In this document: piece by piece, positions 16,524-25,991 of the stretch
Layout: each line of letters begins with the position of its first letter
How positions within the stretch are numbered: the first letter of the stretch is position 1
Assembly (NCBI RefSeq): GCF_019331795.1
Contig: NZ_JAHPZL010000008.1
Coordinates: 551,104 to 615,103 of the forward strand
Source of the DNA: Austwickia sp. TVS 96-490-7B
GTDB taxonomy: Bacteria; Actinomycetota; Actinomycetes; Actinomycetales; Dermatophilaceae
Length of the DNA stretch: 64,000 nt
Direction: 5' to 3'
Translations under genes and position numbers: made by a program
The notes under the pieces: generated by a model
Seen by the model: only the letters and a program-made list of their open reading frames with translations
What the model was told of the DNA's origin: nothing
Database searches by the model: none

Positions 16524-19214
16524 TCAGTAGCGTTCACCGCGCCGGTCAGTCAACTCCCACGCATCTTCGCTGCTCTCCTCGACCACGGCGCCTCCGTCGG
16601 AGGACAGATCACCGGTCGGGCCGTACGCCGGGGCTGCTGCCGCTGGCGGCGGGTCATCTCCCCGGATCGCTGCGAGCGTGGCCGGAAGATCCTCGGGTTT
16701 GACCATGACGTCGCGGGCTTTGCTGCCTTCGCTGGGTCCGACCACACCGCGCGTCTCTAGCAGGTCCATGAGGCGACCGGCTTTGGCGAAGCCCACCCGG
16801 AGCTTGCGCTGCAGCATTGATGTCGAACCAAATTGGCTGTTGACGATGAGCTCCGTGGCTTGGAGGAGCAGGTCGAGGTCGTCGCCAATTTCTTCGTCGA
16901 TGTGGCGGCGTTCCGCCTTGACTACGACATCTTCTCGATAGGTGGGGGTGAGTTGGCCGGTGACATGCGCCACGACCTGTTGCACCTCGGACTCAGTGAC
17001 CCAGGCGCCTTGCACGCGCATCGGTTTACTGACGCCCATCGGCAAAAACAGGGCGTCACCCTGGCCGATGAGTTTTTCGGCGCCTGGCTGGTCGAGCACC
17101 ACTCTGCTGTCTGCCAGTGAGGACGTCGCGAATGCCATTCGTGAGGGCACGTTGGCTTTGATCAGCCCGGTGACCACGTCCACGGAGGGTCGCTGGGTGG
17201 CCAACACGAGGTGGATTCCGGCGGCTCGTGCTAACTGGGTGATCCGCACAATGCATTCTTCGACGTCGCGGGGGGCGACCATCATCAGGTCGGCGAGTTC
17301 GTCCACGACGACGAGCAGGTAGGGATAGGGCTGAAGCACACGTTCACTTCCGGGCAACGGGGTGACAGCGCCGGATCGGACAGCTTTGTTGAAGTCGTCG
17401 ACATGTTTGAAACCGAATGCGGCTAGGTCGTCGTAGCGGGCGTCCATCTCCCGGACCACCCATTGGAGGGCTTCGGCAGCTTTCTTCGGGTTGGTGATGA
17501 TCGGGGTGATGAGGTGTGGGACGCCTTCGTACGCGGTGAGTTCCACTCGTTTGGGGTCAACCAAGATGAGCCGGACCTCATCGGGGGTGGACCGCATCAG
17601 GATCGACGTGATCATTGAGTTCACGAAGCTGGACTTTCCAGAGCCGGTGGCACCAGCGACCAGGATGTGCGGCATCTTCGCGAGGTTGGCGATGACATAT
17701 CCGCCTTCGACGTCTTTACCGACGCCCATCACCATCGGGTGAGTGTTGTTGCGCGCGACTTGGCTGCGCAATACGTCGCCGAGGCTGACTTTCTCCCGGT
17801 CGGTGTTGGGGATCTCAATGCCGATGGCGGACTTGCCGGGGATCGGCGAGAGGATGCGTACGTCGGCGGAGGCGACGGCGTAGGCGATGTTTTTCGACAG
17901 TGCAGTGACGCGCTCGACTTTGACCCCGGGCCCCAATTCGACCTCGTAACGGGTGACGGTGGGGCCGCGGGAGAATCCAGTGACCTGCGCGTCGATGGTG
18001 AACTGGTCCAACACTTGAGTGAGGGCGTCGACCACCTGGTCATTCACAGCGCTGCGTGCCTTGGACGGGGTGCCTGGAGCCAGCACGGCCGGGTCCGGCA
18101 GGGTGTAGGCGATGTCCCCGGCGAGCGCTAGCTGTTCGACGCGCTGCGGCATCGGTTCGGTCGGCGGGGCTGGCGGGGGCGGGGTCTCCGCGCGGGGGGG
18201 CTCGGCAGCGGCGACCGGGACCGTGGGTGCTGTGGCGGTGTCGCGGCGCCGACTCCGCTCGGGGGGCGTCGCGGTGGTGTCTGGCGCTGGGGTGTCAGGC
18301 ACGGCAGGTTCAGCGATGGCCGGTTCCCGGCGAGGTTTGGGTGCCCGGGCAGCACGGTGCACTTGGGCGGCCTGCTCGAAGGCTTCGTCACCGTCGCGGG
18401 GACCGTCTAGTCCAGCGCGGCTGCGGCGTCCGGTGGCGATGGCGTTGTCGTCATGGATACCGAAGAGCCGATCGTGGGCCTCAGCGATGCGGTCGGGGAT
18501 CCGGTAGACGGGGGTGGCGGTGACCACGAGGAGCCCGAAGAATCCCAACAAGGCCAACAGCGGCAACGCTCCCCAGGTCCGCACTCCTGTGACCAGCGGC
18601 GCGGCCAGCAAATAGCCGATCATGCCTCCGGCATCGCGAACCCGGTCAAAACCGTCTGCAGGCGCCGGGACGCCGTAGACGATGTGGGTGATTCCGCAGG
18701 CAGACATCGCCAGCGCAGTCAGCCCGATGAGCACCCGATTGGTGCCGTGGACGTCGTCCGGATGCCGCAGGATCCGCCCGGAGAAGCCGAGCAGCACCAC
18801 CGGCAGGACGAGAGCGATCCGCCCGAGCGTCCCGGCAGCAACAGCGTGGACGACGACACCGACCGGACCGGGCAGCCCCCACCATTCGCGTGCGGCAACA
18901 AGGAAGGCCACTGCGAGGACGAGCAGTCCGGCACCATCCCGACGGTGTTCGGGTTCAAGGTCTCCAGCGGTATGTCCGACCCGCCGTACGGCGTTGCCAG
19001 TCACGTGCGCGACCCCACTGAACGTGCCACGCAGTGCCCGGGTGGGCAGCGACGGATTGGATTTCGTGGTGGCGGGGCGACTGGGGCCGCGACCGGCTGT
19101 GCTGCTCCCTCTGCCTGATCCGGCACGCGCGGAAGTCGTCCGGGAGGAAGCCCCCCGAGACGACGTTGCTCGACTCGACTTGGGTCGCGATGAAGAAGAG
19201 GCACGTTTCACCAC
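16524..19214 (-). CDS. ftsK: DNA translocase FtsK/SpoIIIE
   Basis: An 896-residue divisome-associated chromosome pump. Residues 1-60 are a basic Ser/Arg low-complexity tail. Four or more membrane segments lie at about 95-240, followed by a Pro/Ala-rich linker. The RecA-like motor has Walker A GATGSGKSS near 520 and Walker B LLVVVDELADLMM, and the C-terminal winged-helix gamma domain that reads KOPS (NSQFGSTSMLQRKLRVGFAK) is present. The start is GTG 19214 or the adjacent GTG 19211; the ribosome-binding site is weak. It lies downstream of rnj, as in many actinobacteria. Confidence 0.95.
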   Translation of the reverse strand: MVKRASSSSRPKSSRATSSRGASSRTTSARAGSGRGSSTAGRGPSRPATTKSNPSLPTRALRGTFSGVAHVTGNAVRRVGHTAGDLEPEHRRDGAGLLVLAVAFLVAAREWWGLPGPVGVVVHAVAAGTLGRIALVLPVVLLGFSGRILRHPDDVHGTNRVLIGLTALAMSACGITHIVYGVPAPADGFDRVRDAGGMIGYLLAAPLVTGVRTWGALPLLALLGFFGLLVVTATPVYRIPDRIAEAHDRLFGIHDDNAIATGRRSRAGLDGPRDGDEAFEQAAQVHRAARAPKPRREPAIAEPAVPDTPAPDTTATPPERSRRRDTATAPTVPVAAAEPPRAETPPPPAPPTEPMPQRVEQLALAGDIAYTLPDPAVLAPGTPSKARSAVNDQVVDALTQVLDQFTIDAQVTGFSRGPTVTRYEVELGPGVKVERVTALSKNIAYAVASADVRILSPIPGKSAIGIEIPNTDREKVSLGDVLRSQVARNNTHPMVMGVGKDVEGGYVIANLAKMPHILVAGATGSGKSSFVNSMITSILMRSTPDEVRLILVDPKRVELTAYEGVPHLITPIITNPKKAAEALQWVVREMDARYDDLAAFGFKHVDDFNKAVRSGAVTPLPGSERVLQPYPYLLVVVDELADLMMVAPRDVEECIVRITQLARAAGIHLVLATQRPSVDVVTGLIKANVPSRMAFATSSLADSRVVLDQPGAEKLIGQGDALFLPMGVSKPMRVQGAWVTESEVQQVVAHVTGQLTPTYREDVVVKAERRHIDEEIGDDLDLLLQATELIVNSQFGSTSMLQRKLRVGFAKAGRLMDLLETRGVVGPSEGSKARDVMVKPEDLPATLAAIRGDDPPPAAAAPAYGPTGDLSSDGGAVVEESSEDAWELTDRRGERY

Positions 19215-19257
19215 GGTCGCAGACTAGGCGACGACCCGGGCACGGTGGGGAGGCGCG

Positions 19258-19283
19258 CCGCCTCCCGGACATCTGGGAGGCGG
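19258..19283 (-). terminator. Hairpin after rnj
   Basis: Nine base pairs (19258-19266 with 19275-19283), GC-rich with an eight-base loop, lie between the rnj stop and the ftsK start. There is no T run, so this may be an attenuating hairpin. Confidence 0.4.
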
Positions 19284-19316
19284 GCACCGCTGGGCGGGTA
19301 GGGCTCTCGGCCAGGA

Positions 19317-21002
19317 TCAGACTTCAATGACCACCGGGATGATCATCGGACGCCGCCGCAGTTTGCCCCCGACGTACGATCCGACCGCACGTCGTATGAC
19401 CTGCTGCAACTGGTAGGAATCCATGACGCCCTTGCCCATCGCTTCCTCGACCGCGGCGACGATCACTGGACGGACCTTGACGAAAGCGTCTTCTTCCTCG
19501 GCGACACCTCGAGCGAGGATCTCCGGTTCGCTAGCAACTTTGCCTCGGCTGGCGTCGACCGGGACGATCACGGTGACGAACCCTTCGTCGCGCAGGATCC
19601 GCCGATCTTTCAACAAAGCTTCGTCTGTCGCACCGACTGACGATCCGTCCACGTAGACATACCCACAGTCCACGGCCCCCACGATTCGGGCCACCCCATC
19701 TACGAGGTCGACGACCACGCCGTTCTCGGCGAGCACCACGCGGTCCTTGGCGACTCCGGTGGCTTGGGCGAGCGCTCCGTTGGCGACCAGGTGGCGCCAT
19801 TCGCCGTGGACCGGCATGACGTTGGTGGGGCGGACGATGTTGTAGCAGTAGAGGAGTTCACCGGCGCTGGCATGTCCGGAGACGTGCACTTTGGCGTTGC
19901 CGCGGTGGACAACGTTCGCGCCGAGACGCATCAGGCCGTTGATGACCCGAAAGACGGCGTTTTCGTTGCCGGGAATCAGGGAGGACGCGAGGATCACAGT
20001 GTCGCCGGCGCCGACTTCGATGGAGTGGTCGCGGTTGGCCATGCGGGACAGGGCGGCCATCGGCTCCCCTTGCGAGCCGGTGCAGATGAGCACCTGTTCG
20101 TCGTCGGGATAGTCGGCAAGTTTCCGCGCGTCGACGAGGATGCCTTGCGGGACGCGCAGGTAGCCAAGTTCTTCAGCGATCGTCATGTTGCGCACCATGG
20201 AGCGGCCCACCATGGCGACCTTGCGGCCGAACTCTTCAGCAGCGTCGAAGACCTGTTGGACGCGGTGCACGTGGGAGGCGAAACAGGCGACGATGATGCG
20301 CCGGTCGGCGTGTTCAAAAACTCGTTCCAGCGCCGGGTAAATGTCCTTTTCGTGCATCGTAAAGCCGGGGACTTCGGCGTTGGTGGAGTCGGTGAGGAAG
20401 AGGTCGACCCCTTCTTCACCGAGTCGAGCAAAACCGCGCAGGTCGGTGACGCGGCCATCCAGGGGAAGTTGGTCCATCTTGAAGTCGCCGGTGTGCAGGA
20501 TCAGGCCTGCGTCGGTGCGGATGGCCACGGCTAGCGCATCGGGGATGGAGTGGTTGACGGCGAGGAATTCGAGGTCAAAGCCGCCGACAGTACGCCGGTC
20601 GCCTTCGGTGACATAGGTCACGACCGGTTTGATCCGGTGTTCTTTGAGTTTGGCTTCGACGAGGGCGAGGGTCAGGTGAGATCCGAGGAGGGGGATGTCA
20701 CCGCGCAGGCGCAGCAGGTATGGGAGTGCGCCGATGTGGTCTTCGTGTCCGTGGGTGAGGACGACCGCTTCGATGTCGTCGAGGCGGTCGCTGATGTAGT
20801 CGAAGTCGGGGAGGATCAGGTCGACCCCGGGCTGGTGGTCGTCGGGGAAGAGGACTCCGCAGTCGACGACGAGTAGACGGCCTTCGTGCTCGAGGACCGT
20901 CATGTTGCGGCCTACCTCGCCGAGGCCACCCAGGGCGACGATGCGCATACCTGAGGTGGGAAGGGGCGGCGGGGCGGACAACTCCGGATGCGGGTGACTC
21001 AC
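19317..21002 (-). CDS. rnj: Ribonuclease J
   Basis: A metallo-beta-lactamase/beta-CASP RNase with 5' exo- and endonuclease activity in RNA maturation and decay. The 561-residue protein has the zinc motif LTHGHEDHIGALP near residue 85, further ligands in LHTGDFKMD and VHRGNAKVHVSGHAS, and the C-terminal dimerisation domain. GTG 21002 is chosen with CAGGAG about ten bases upstream; the frame extends 15 codons further without support. The neighbouring ftsK is conserved, while thyA on the other side is divergent. Confidence 0.95.
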   Translation of the reverse strand: MSHPHPELSAPPPLPTSGMRIVALGGLGEVGRNMTVLEHEGRLLVVDCGVLFPDDHQPGVDLILPDFDYISDRLDDIEAVVLTHGHEDHIGALPYLLRLRGDIPLLGSHLTLALVEAKLKEHRIKPVVTYVTEGDRRTVGGFDLEFLAVNHSIPDALAVAIRTDAGLILHTGDFKMDQLPLDGRVTDLRGFARLGEEGVDLFLTDSTNAEVPGFTMHEKDIYPALERVFEHADRRIIVACFASHVHRVQQVFDAAEEFGRKVAMVGRSMVRNMTIAEELGYLRVPQGILVDARKLADYPDDEQVLICTGSQGEPMAALSRMANRDHSIEVGAGDTVILASSLIPGNENAVFRVINGLMRLGANVVHRGNAKVHVSGHASAGELLYCYNIVRPTNVMPVHGEWRHLVANGALAQATGVAKDRVVLAENGVVVDLVDGVARIVGAVDCGYVYVDGSSVGATDEALLKDRRILRDEGFVTVIVPVDASRGKVASEPEILARGVAEEEDAFVKVRPVIVAAVEEAMGKGVMDSYQLQQVIRRAVGSYVGGKLRRRPMIIPVVIEV

Positions 21003-21238
21003 GTGACTTCGGCTCCTGTCGGTGGGGTGGTGGTGACCACTGCTCAACTCTCAACGGTATCGCTGCCCGGCGTTGGGCTCACCGTCGGTACGCCGACCGG
21101 GCGTGCCGGAGCGGATCGGAGGCAGGAGCGCGGCGCCGCCTGCTCGGGGGATTCAGACGACGCCGCGAGCGCCATCGTTGTCGATGTGTGGGGCGTGACG
21201 CGCGTTCACCACGCCCACAGCTTGTGTGATGATGCTCA

Positions 21239-21250
21239 CATCACGTGATG
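21239..21250. repeat. 12-bp perfect palindrome, candidate operator
   Basis: CATCACGTGATG is a perfect palindrome. It is flanked by further GTGATG and CATCAC copies at about 21226-21262 in the rnj-thyA divergent region. This arrangement suits a dimeric regulator, which is unidentified. Confidence 0.35.
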
Positions 21251-21317
21251 AGTGGTGATGACGGCGCTGAGTGTTGTCGTCGGCGAGACCCTTGCATCGC
21301 TCCGACCTTGCGCCGCC

Positions 21318-21323
21318 TACCCT
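21318..21323 (+). promoter_or_regulatory. Candidate -10 hexamer for leaderless thyA
   Basis: TACCCT lies six bases before ATG 21330 and there is no Shine-Dalgarno sequence. The identical hexamer and spacing occur before the DUF1266 gene at 46215. Confidence 0.45.
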
Positions 21324-21329
21324 GGTCGG

Positions 21330-22121
21330 ATGCAGGCCTACCACGACCTTCTCCAGCGCATCCTGACCGAGGGTGTCCGCCGTGACGACCGCACCGGCAC
21401 CGGCACCCTGTCGGTCTTTGGTCACCAACTGCGCGTCGACCTGGCGGCGGGCTTTCCCGCGCTGACGACGAAAAAGCTGCACCTTCGCTCGATCGTCGGG
21501 GAATTGCTGTGGTTCCTGCGGGGAGACACCAATGTGCGTTGGCTGCAAGAACAAGGCATCACGATTTGGGACGAGTGGGCAGACCATGAGGGTGAGCTCG
21601 GTCCGATCTATGGTCGTCAGTGGCGGTCCTGGCCAACCCCGGACGGGCGGCAGATTGATCAGATCACCCAGGTCGTGGAGTCGATCAAGACGAACCCGGA
21701 GAGCCGCCGTCACATCGTGACCGCCTGGAATGTCGCCGACGTCGACGCAATGGCTTTGCCACCCTGCCACGCGTTATTCCAGTTTTACGTCGCCCAGGGG
21801 AAGCTTTCCTGCCAGCTGTATCAGCGCAGCGCTGACGTTTTCCTCGGGGTGCCTTTCAATATCGCTTCCTACGCACTGTTAACCCACCTCGTCGCCCAAG
21901 TCACCGGATTAGCCGTCGGTGACTTCATCCACACTTTCGGCGATGCCCATCTGTACCTCAATCACCTCGACCAGGCCCGACTCCAACTGGAGCGCACCCC
22001 CCGGAAGCTGCCGACCCTCACGCTGCCCCGCCGGGACCGCCTGGAGGACTATCGGATCGAGGACATCACCTTGGTGGGTTATGACCCTGCCCCCTCGATT
22101 CCTGCCCCGATCGCCGTATGA
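21330..22121 (+). CDS. thyA: Thymidylate synthase
   Basis: ThyA makes dTMP from dUMP using methylenetetrahydrofolate and produces dihydrofolate, which FolA recycles. At 263 residues it has almost exactly the E. coli length. The nucleophile is Cys146 in [22 protein letters not shown] (phosphate/folate loop), RRHIVTAWN and [13 protein letters not shown] are all present. The start at ATG 21330 fits homology; an upstream in-frame ATG at 21252 would add 26 unsupported residues. The stop overlaps the folA start by four bases. Confidence 0.96.
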   Translation: MQAYHDLLQRILTEGVRRDDRTGTGTLSVFGHQLRVDLAAGFPALTTKKLHLRSIVGELLWFLRGDTNVRWLQEQGITIWDEWADHEGELGPIYGRQWRSWPTPDGRQIDQITQVVESIKTNPESRRHIVTAWNVADVDAMALPPCHALFQFYVAQGKLSCQLYQRSADVFLGVPFNIASYALLTHLVAQVTGLAVGDFIHTFGDAHLYLNHLDQARLQLERTPRKLPTLTLPRRDRLEDYRIEDITLVGYDPAPSIPAPIAV

Positions 22122-22645
22122 CCAGCGCTATCGGATCCTCCCGCGCCAGCAGCGAGGTCGTCATGGTCGCTATTGTCGCCGCCAACGGCGTCATCGGTGA
22201 CGGCACCGATCAGCCCTGGCACCTGCGAGAAGACCACCGACATTTTCGCGCCCTGACGATGGGACGTCCGGTGGTGATGGGGCGGCGTACCTGGGAGTCG
22301 ATCGGCGGACCCCTGGTCGGACGAGCCAGCGTGGTGTTGACCCGAGACCGCAGGTGGAGTGCGCAGGAGGCGCACGTCGCACACGACATTGACGAGGCGA
22401 TCAGCATCGCAGCCGCGCTGCCTGGCGGTGACCAGGTGATGATCATCGGAGGCGGGCAGGTCTATACCGAGGCGCTCCCGCACGCGGATCGGGTCGAGCT
22501 CACCGAGGTGGATGCCGAGGCGGAAGGCGAGACTCATTTCCCTCGCCTGGAGCCGTCCCAGTGGGTGCAGACGCACCGGGACGACCGTTTTGCGATGGCT
22601 TTTGTGACCTACCGACGACGAGATGAGGCCACCGATGACCAGTGA
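22118..22645 (+). CDS. folA: Dihydrofolate reductase
   Basis: This 175-residue enzyme reduces dihydrofolate and is the target of trimethoprim. Family segments are [13 protein letters not shown], the substrate-binding [15 protein letters not shown], the NADPH-binding [12 protein letters not shown], and [12 protein letters not shown]. Its ATG overlaps the thyA stop (ATGA), so dTMP synthesis and folate reduction are translationally coupled. The first 15 residues are a non-conserved extension. Confidence 0.95.
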   Translation: MTSAIGSSRASSEVVMVAIVAANGVIGDGTDQPWHLREDHRHFRALTMGRPVVMGRRTWESIGGPLVGRASVVLTRDRRWSAQEAHVAHDIDEAISIAAALPGGDQVMIIGGGQVYTEALPHADRVELTEVDAEAEGETHFPRLEPSQWVQTHRDDRFAMAFVTYRRRDEATDDQ

Positions 22646-23183
22646 CCGCGGGGTCCGCGGCGCCCTCCCCGCCGATGCTGACGACGTGGGTCGGCTGCAA
22701 GCAGCACTGTGGGCGGACGCTTTTGCTGCAGATCTCCCGGAGGCGGTGCTGGCGCAGTGCACCCCAGCTGCCTTCAGCGCAGCGTGGCGAACATCCCTGA
22801 GCGACCCTCCTAGCCCAGGGCACGTGTTATGGCTGGCTCATGAGGGCTCGACAGTGGTGGGTCTTTCCGCAGTCGGTCCGAGTGACGACCCGGATCTGCA
22901 CAACGCAGCAGAGATCTTGGTCATGGGCGTCGACGTGGATCACCGAGAACGCGGGCACGGGAGCCGCTTGCTAGCAGCGTCTGTGGAGCAAGCTCGCACT
23001 CTCAGCGCAGCACTACTAGTGGCGTGGGTTCCGTTCTCCCAGGAGACGGTTCGCGCGTTTCTGCAGGGTGCCGGATTCGCCCCCGATGGCGCGCGCCGTA
23101 CTCGTGTCGTGGACCCGCAGGGGCGCACGCTCGGTGAAGCCAGGATGGTCGCCCAGCTAAGCAGCACAGACACCACGCCTTGA
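22635..23183 (+). CDS. GNAT-family N-acetyltransferase
   Basis: A 182-residue acetyl-CoA-dependent acyltransferase. The acetyl-CoA-binding region is MGVDVDHRERGHGSRLLAAS (motif A R-x-x-G-x-G/S), and a late FLQGAGFAPDGARR segment forms motif B. The substrate is not predictable. It overlaps the 3' end of folA by 11 bases and has GAGG six bases before ATG 22635, so it is the third gene of the thyA-folA unit. Confidence 0.82.
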   Translation: MTSDRGVRGALPADADDVGRLQAALWADAFAADLPEAVLAQCTPAAFSAAWRTSLSDPPSPGHVLWLAHEGSTVVGLSAVGPSDDPDLHNAAEILVMGVDVDHRERGHGSRLLAASVEQARTLSAALLVAWVPFSQETVRAFLQGAGFAPDGARRTRVVDPQGRTLGEARMVAQLSSTDTTP

Positions 23184-23283
23184 TGCGTCATCCCGCCGTA
23201 CCGCCTGTCTCAAGATGCGGCCGGATGCGGGATGATACTCCACACCCTTCAGGATGCCGTCGTAGGGTCGGGCCACACAACGA

Positions 23284-23293
23284 ACGTGCACGT
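23284..23293. repeat. Short palindrome upstream of cstA
   Basis: ACGTGCACGT is a perfect 10-bp palindrome inside two CGAACGT direct repeats (from 23281 and 23295), about 40 bases before cstA. It is a possible regulator site of unknown identity. Confidence 0.25.
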
Positions 23294-23332
23294 CCGAACG
23301 TCCGTTGAATCTGCCCCGACGAAGGAACGACC

Positions 23333-25660
23333 ATGGCTGTCGACACCTCAGTTCCGGAGCGGAAGATCGTCAACGATCCCGCTCTACCCCCCATCGCCGT
23401 CAGAGAACCTGAGCGAATGTCCGGGCGCACCAAGGTCTATCTGGCCCTCTGTGCCCTCCTGGCCGCGACTGGCTGGGTGATGATCGCATTCGTCCGCGGT
23501 GAGGAGATCAGTTCACGCTGGTTTGTCTTCGCCGCCGTCGGAAGTTATCTGATCGCGTTGCGCTTCTATGCGAAGTTCATCGAAAACAAGATCTTGGAGC
23601 CGGACGACCGGCGGGCCACTCCCGCTGAGGTCTTCGACAACGGCAAAGACTTCATGCCCACGGACCGCCGAGTCCTCTTCGGGCATCATTTCGCGGCGAT
23701 CGCTGGAGCAGGACCGCTGGTAGGTCCCATCCTTGCTGCCCAGATGGGATATCTCCCAGGGACCCTGTGGATCATTCTTGGCGTGATCCTGGCCGGGGCT
23801 GTGCAGGACTACATGGTGTTGCATTTCTCGATGCGTCGTCACGGCCGCTCACTGGGGCAGATGGCCCGCGACGAGTTGGGTCCCATCGGCGGCTGGGCAG
23901 CCATCGTCGGAGTGCTGTCCATCATGATCATCCTGATCGCAGTGCTCGGCGTCGTCATGATCGGCGCAATGGCAGAAAGCCCCTGGGCTGTCTTCTCCAT
24001 CGCCTGCACCATTCCGATCGCATTGTTTATGGGCGTCTATCTGCGATACCTGCGGCCAGGCAAAGTCAATGAGGTATCACTGATCGGGGTAGCCCTTTTG
24101 TTGGCCTCGATCATCGGGGGCAAGTACGTCGCAGATTCCTCCTTCGCTGAGGTGCTGCGACTGTCCGGGTCATCGCTGGCCTTGTGGTTGGCGGCGTACG
24201 GATTTATCGCATCGGTGCTACCGGTGTGGTTGCTACTGGCCCCGCGCGACTACCTGTCAACCTTCATGAAGGTCGGCACGATCGTGCTGCTGGCGGTGGG
24301 CATCATCGCGGTCGGTCCCATGATTCAGATGCCAGCGACGACATCGTTCGCTTCGACAGGCAAGGGTCCGGCTTTTGCTGGTGACTTGTTCCCCTTCCTG
24401 TTCATCACCATCGCGTGCGGTGCCATTTCTGGCTTCCATGCGCTGATCAGTTCAGGGACCACACCTAAAATGGTGGAGAAAGAACGCCAGGCCCGAGTCA
24501 TCGGGTACGGCGGAATGCTCACGGAGTCGTTCGTGGCAATCATGGCTTTGGTGGCGGCGTCCATCCTCGATCAGCACCTGTATTTCGGAATGAACGCCTC
24601 AGCGGCAGCGACCTCAATGGGACAGGTCACCCCGGCGGGGCTCCCTGCGCCATCCCCGCAGAGCGCGGCGCAGTATGTCAATGGTCTGCACTTGACCGGC
24701 CCTGGCGGGGCTCCGCTGCCTGACGTTGATGCATCCTTGTTCTCGCAAGCCGCGAAGGACGTCGGAGAACGCTCGATCGTCTCCCGCACCGGAGGCGCCC
24801 CCACGTTGGCCATGGGCATGGCTGACGTGATGCACAAGGTGCCTGTCATCGCGCTGCTGGGCAACAAGGCATTCTGGTATCACTTCGCGGTGATGTTCGA
24901 GGCGTTGTTCATCCTCACCACGATCGACGCTGGCACCCGAGTCGCCCGGTTCATGTTTTCCGATGCGATTGGGGCCTTGGGCAAGGCGTGGAAACTTCCC
25001 GCATTGGAACGATTCTCCGACCCCTCGTGGCGAGTTGGCGCATGGGTATGTTCACTCATTGTGGTGATGGGATGGGGCGGGCTGCTCTACATGGGCATCA
25101 CGGACCCACTGGGCGGCATCAAAACGTTGTATCCGCTGTTTGGTATCGCCAACCAGCTGCTCGCCTGCATCGCCTTGTGTGTGTGCTTCGCCATCGTGGT
25201 CCGAATGGGCAAAGCCAAGTACGCCTGGGTTCCAGGCTTGCCGTTGGTGTGGTTGCTGATCGTCACCCAGACTGCGTCATTCCAGAAAATCTTCTCGGAT
25301 AACACCTCGATCGGCTACTGGGCGTTGCATCAGGCCGCGAAGGATGCCAAAGCAGCAGGCAAAACCGTCTTCGGGGACGCCAAGACAGCATCCCAGATCG
25401 ATCAAGTCATCACTAATACCTTCATTCAAGGCACCTTGTCGGTGATGTATGCGGCGCTGGTGCTGGTGGTCTTTGTGACGGCAGTGATCGCTGCGTGGAA
25501 GGCCTTCTCCCGCAAAGAGTTCCACACCAGCGAAGAGCCAGCGACGCCGAGTCGGATCTTCGCGCCAGCGTCGTTCGTGCCCACCGCGCTGGAGAAGGAA
25601 GTCCTCGCTGAGTGGAAAGCAGCGGGTCTGGATCCGACGCCGGTCAAGGCGCACCATTGA
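23333..25660 (+). CDS. cstA: Carbon starvation protein CstA family transporter
   Basis: A 775-residue integral membrane protein with about 16-18 hydrophobic segments. Family landmarks are RRATPAEVFDNGKDFMPTDR, LFGHHFAAIAGAGPLVGPI and GFHALISSGTTPKM. Characterised members (E. coli CstA and BtsT) import pyruvate or peptides during carbon starvation. ATG 23333 has AAGGAACGACC upstream. It is followed by a four-base overlap with a YbdD-family gene, the usual CstA partner. Confidence 0.93.
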   Translation: MAVDTSVPERKIVNDPALPPIAVREPERMSGRTKVYLALCALLAATGWVMIAFVRGEEISSRWFVFAAVGSYLIALRFYAKFIENKILEPDDRRATPAEVFDNGKDFMPTDRRVLFGHHFAAIAGAGPLVGPILAAQMGYLPGTLWIILGVILAGAVQDYMVLHFSMRRHGRSLGQMARDELGPIGGWAAIVGVLSIMIILIAVLGVVMIGAMAESPWAVFSIACTIPIALFMGVYLRYLRPGKVNEVSLIGVALLLASIIGGKYVADSSFAEVLRLSGSSLALWLAAYGFIASVLPVWLLLAPRDYLSTFMKVGTIVLLAVGIIAVGPMIQMPATTSFASTGKGPAFAGDLFPFLFITIACGAISGFHALISSGTTPKMVEKERQARVIGYGGMLTESFVAIMALVAASILDQHLYFGMNASAAATSMGQVTPAGLPAPSPQSAAQYVNGLHLTGPGGAPLPDVDASLFSQAAKDVGERSIVSRTGGAPTLAMGMADVMHKVPVIALLGNKAFWYHFAVMFEALFILTTIDAGTRVARFMFSDAIGALGKAWKLPALERFSDPSWRVGAWVCSLIVVMGWGGLLYMGITDPLGGIKTLYPLFGIANQLLACIALCVCFAIVVRMGKAKYAWVPGLPLVWLLIVTQTASFQKIFSDNTSIGYWALHQAAKDAKAAGKTVFGDAKTASQIDQVITNTFIQGTLSVMYAALVLVVFVTAVIAAWKAFSRKEFHTSEEPATPSRIFAPASFVPTALEKEVLAEWKAAGLDPTPVKAHH

Positions 25661-25875
25661 ACGCCGTCTCTGGTCGGGACCTGTGGGTCCGCGGCCGCCA
25701 GGCGGTGAGCACTTTGGGATGGTTCTGGCGCGGAGTGACCGGTGCAGACGCCTACGAGCGTTACGTCGACCACCTGCAGCGGCATCACCCCGACCAACCA
25801 GTGCCTTCGGAAAAACAGTTCTGGCGCGACAAATACGCCGAGATGGACCGCAACCCGAAAGCCCGATGCTGTTGA
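25657..25875 (+). CDS. YbdD/YjiX family small protein
   Basis: A 72-residue protein with the YbdD/YjiX (DUF466) pattern: G-x-D-A-Y-E-R-Y-V-D-H, H-H-P-D-Q-P, F-W-R-D-K-Y-A-E-M and a conserved C-terminal K-A-R-C-C. Such proteins are encoded directly after cstA or btsT and are thought to work with the transporter. The start is a TTG that overlaps the cstA stop (TTGA), with AAGG eight bases upstream. Upstream in-frame starts lie well inside cstA. Confidence 0.88.
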   Translation: MNAVSGRDLWVRGRQAVSTLGWFWRGVTGADAYERYVDHLQRHHPDQPVPSEKQFWRDKYAEMDRNPKARCC

Positions 25876-25910
25876 CCAGGTAGGCCTGATCCCGGCCTAG
25901 CCGGACATCA

Positions 25911-25948
25911 CGAGGGGGCGTTCTGACATCTGTCAGGACGCCCCCTCG
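25911..25948. terminator. Bidirectional terminator between cstA-ybdD and dapB
   Basis: A 17-bp stem (25911-25927 with 25932-25948) has one G-U pair and a four-base loop and lies between convergent genes. It is a strong transcription stop for both strands. Confidence 0.85.
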
Positions 25949-25991
25949 TCGTACCCACCCCAGTAGCTGACAGTGTGATCAGGGCAGAAAG

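Larger units (their letters stand above)
21003..21329. other. Divergent promoter region between rnj and thyA
   Basis: This 327-base gap has no convincing gene. Short frames here have poor codon structure. It holds the rnj ribosome-binding site, a cluster of GTGATG/CATCAC half-sites around 21225-21265, and the thyA -10 hexamer. Confidence 0.6.

Noticed and set aside
19764-20534. 256-codon open frame antisense to rnj
   Set aside because: Mirror of the conserved RNase J catalytic domain, with no start signals.
23281-23302. CGAACGT repeats before cstA as a second LexA box
   Set aside because: The CGAAC-N4-GTTCG spacing and arms are absent; only a short palindrome remains.
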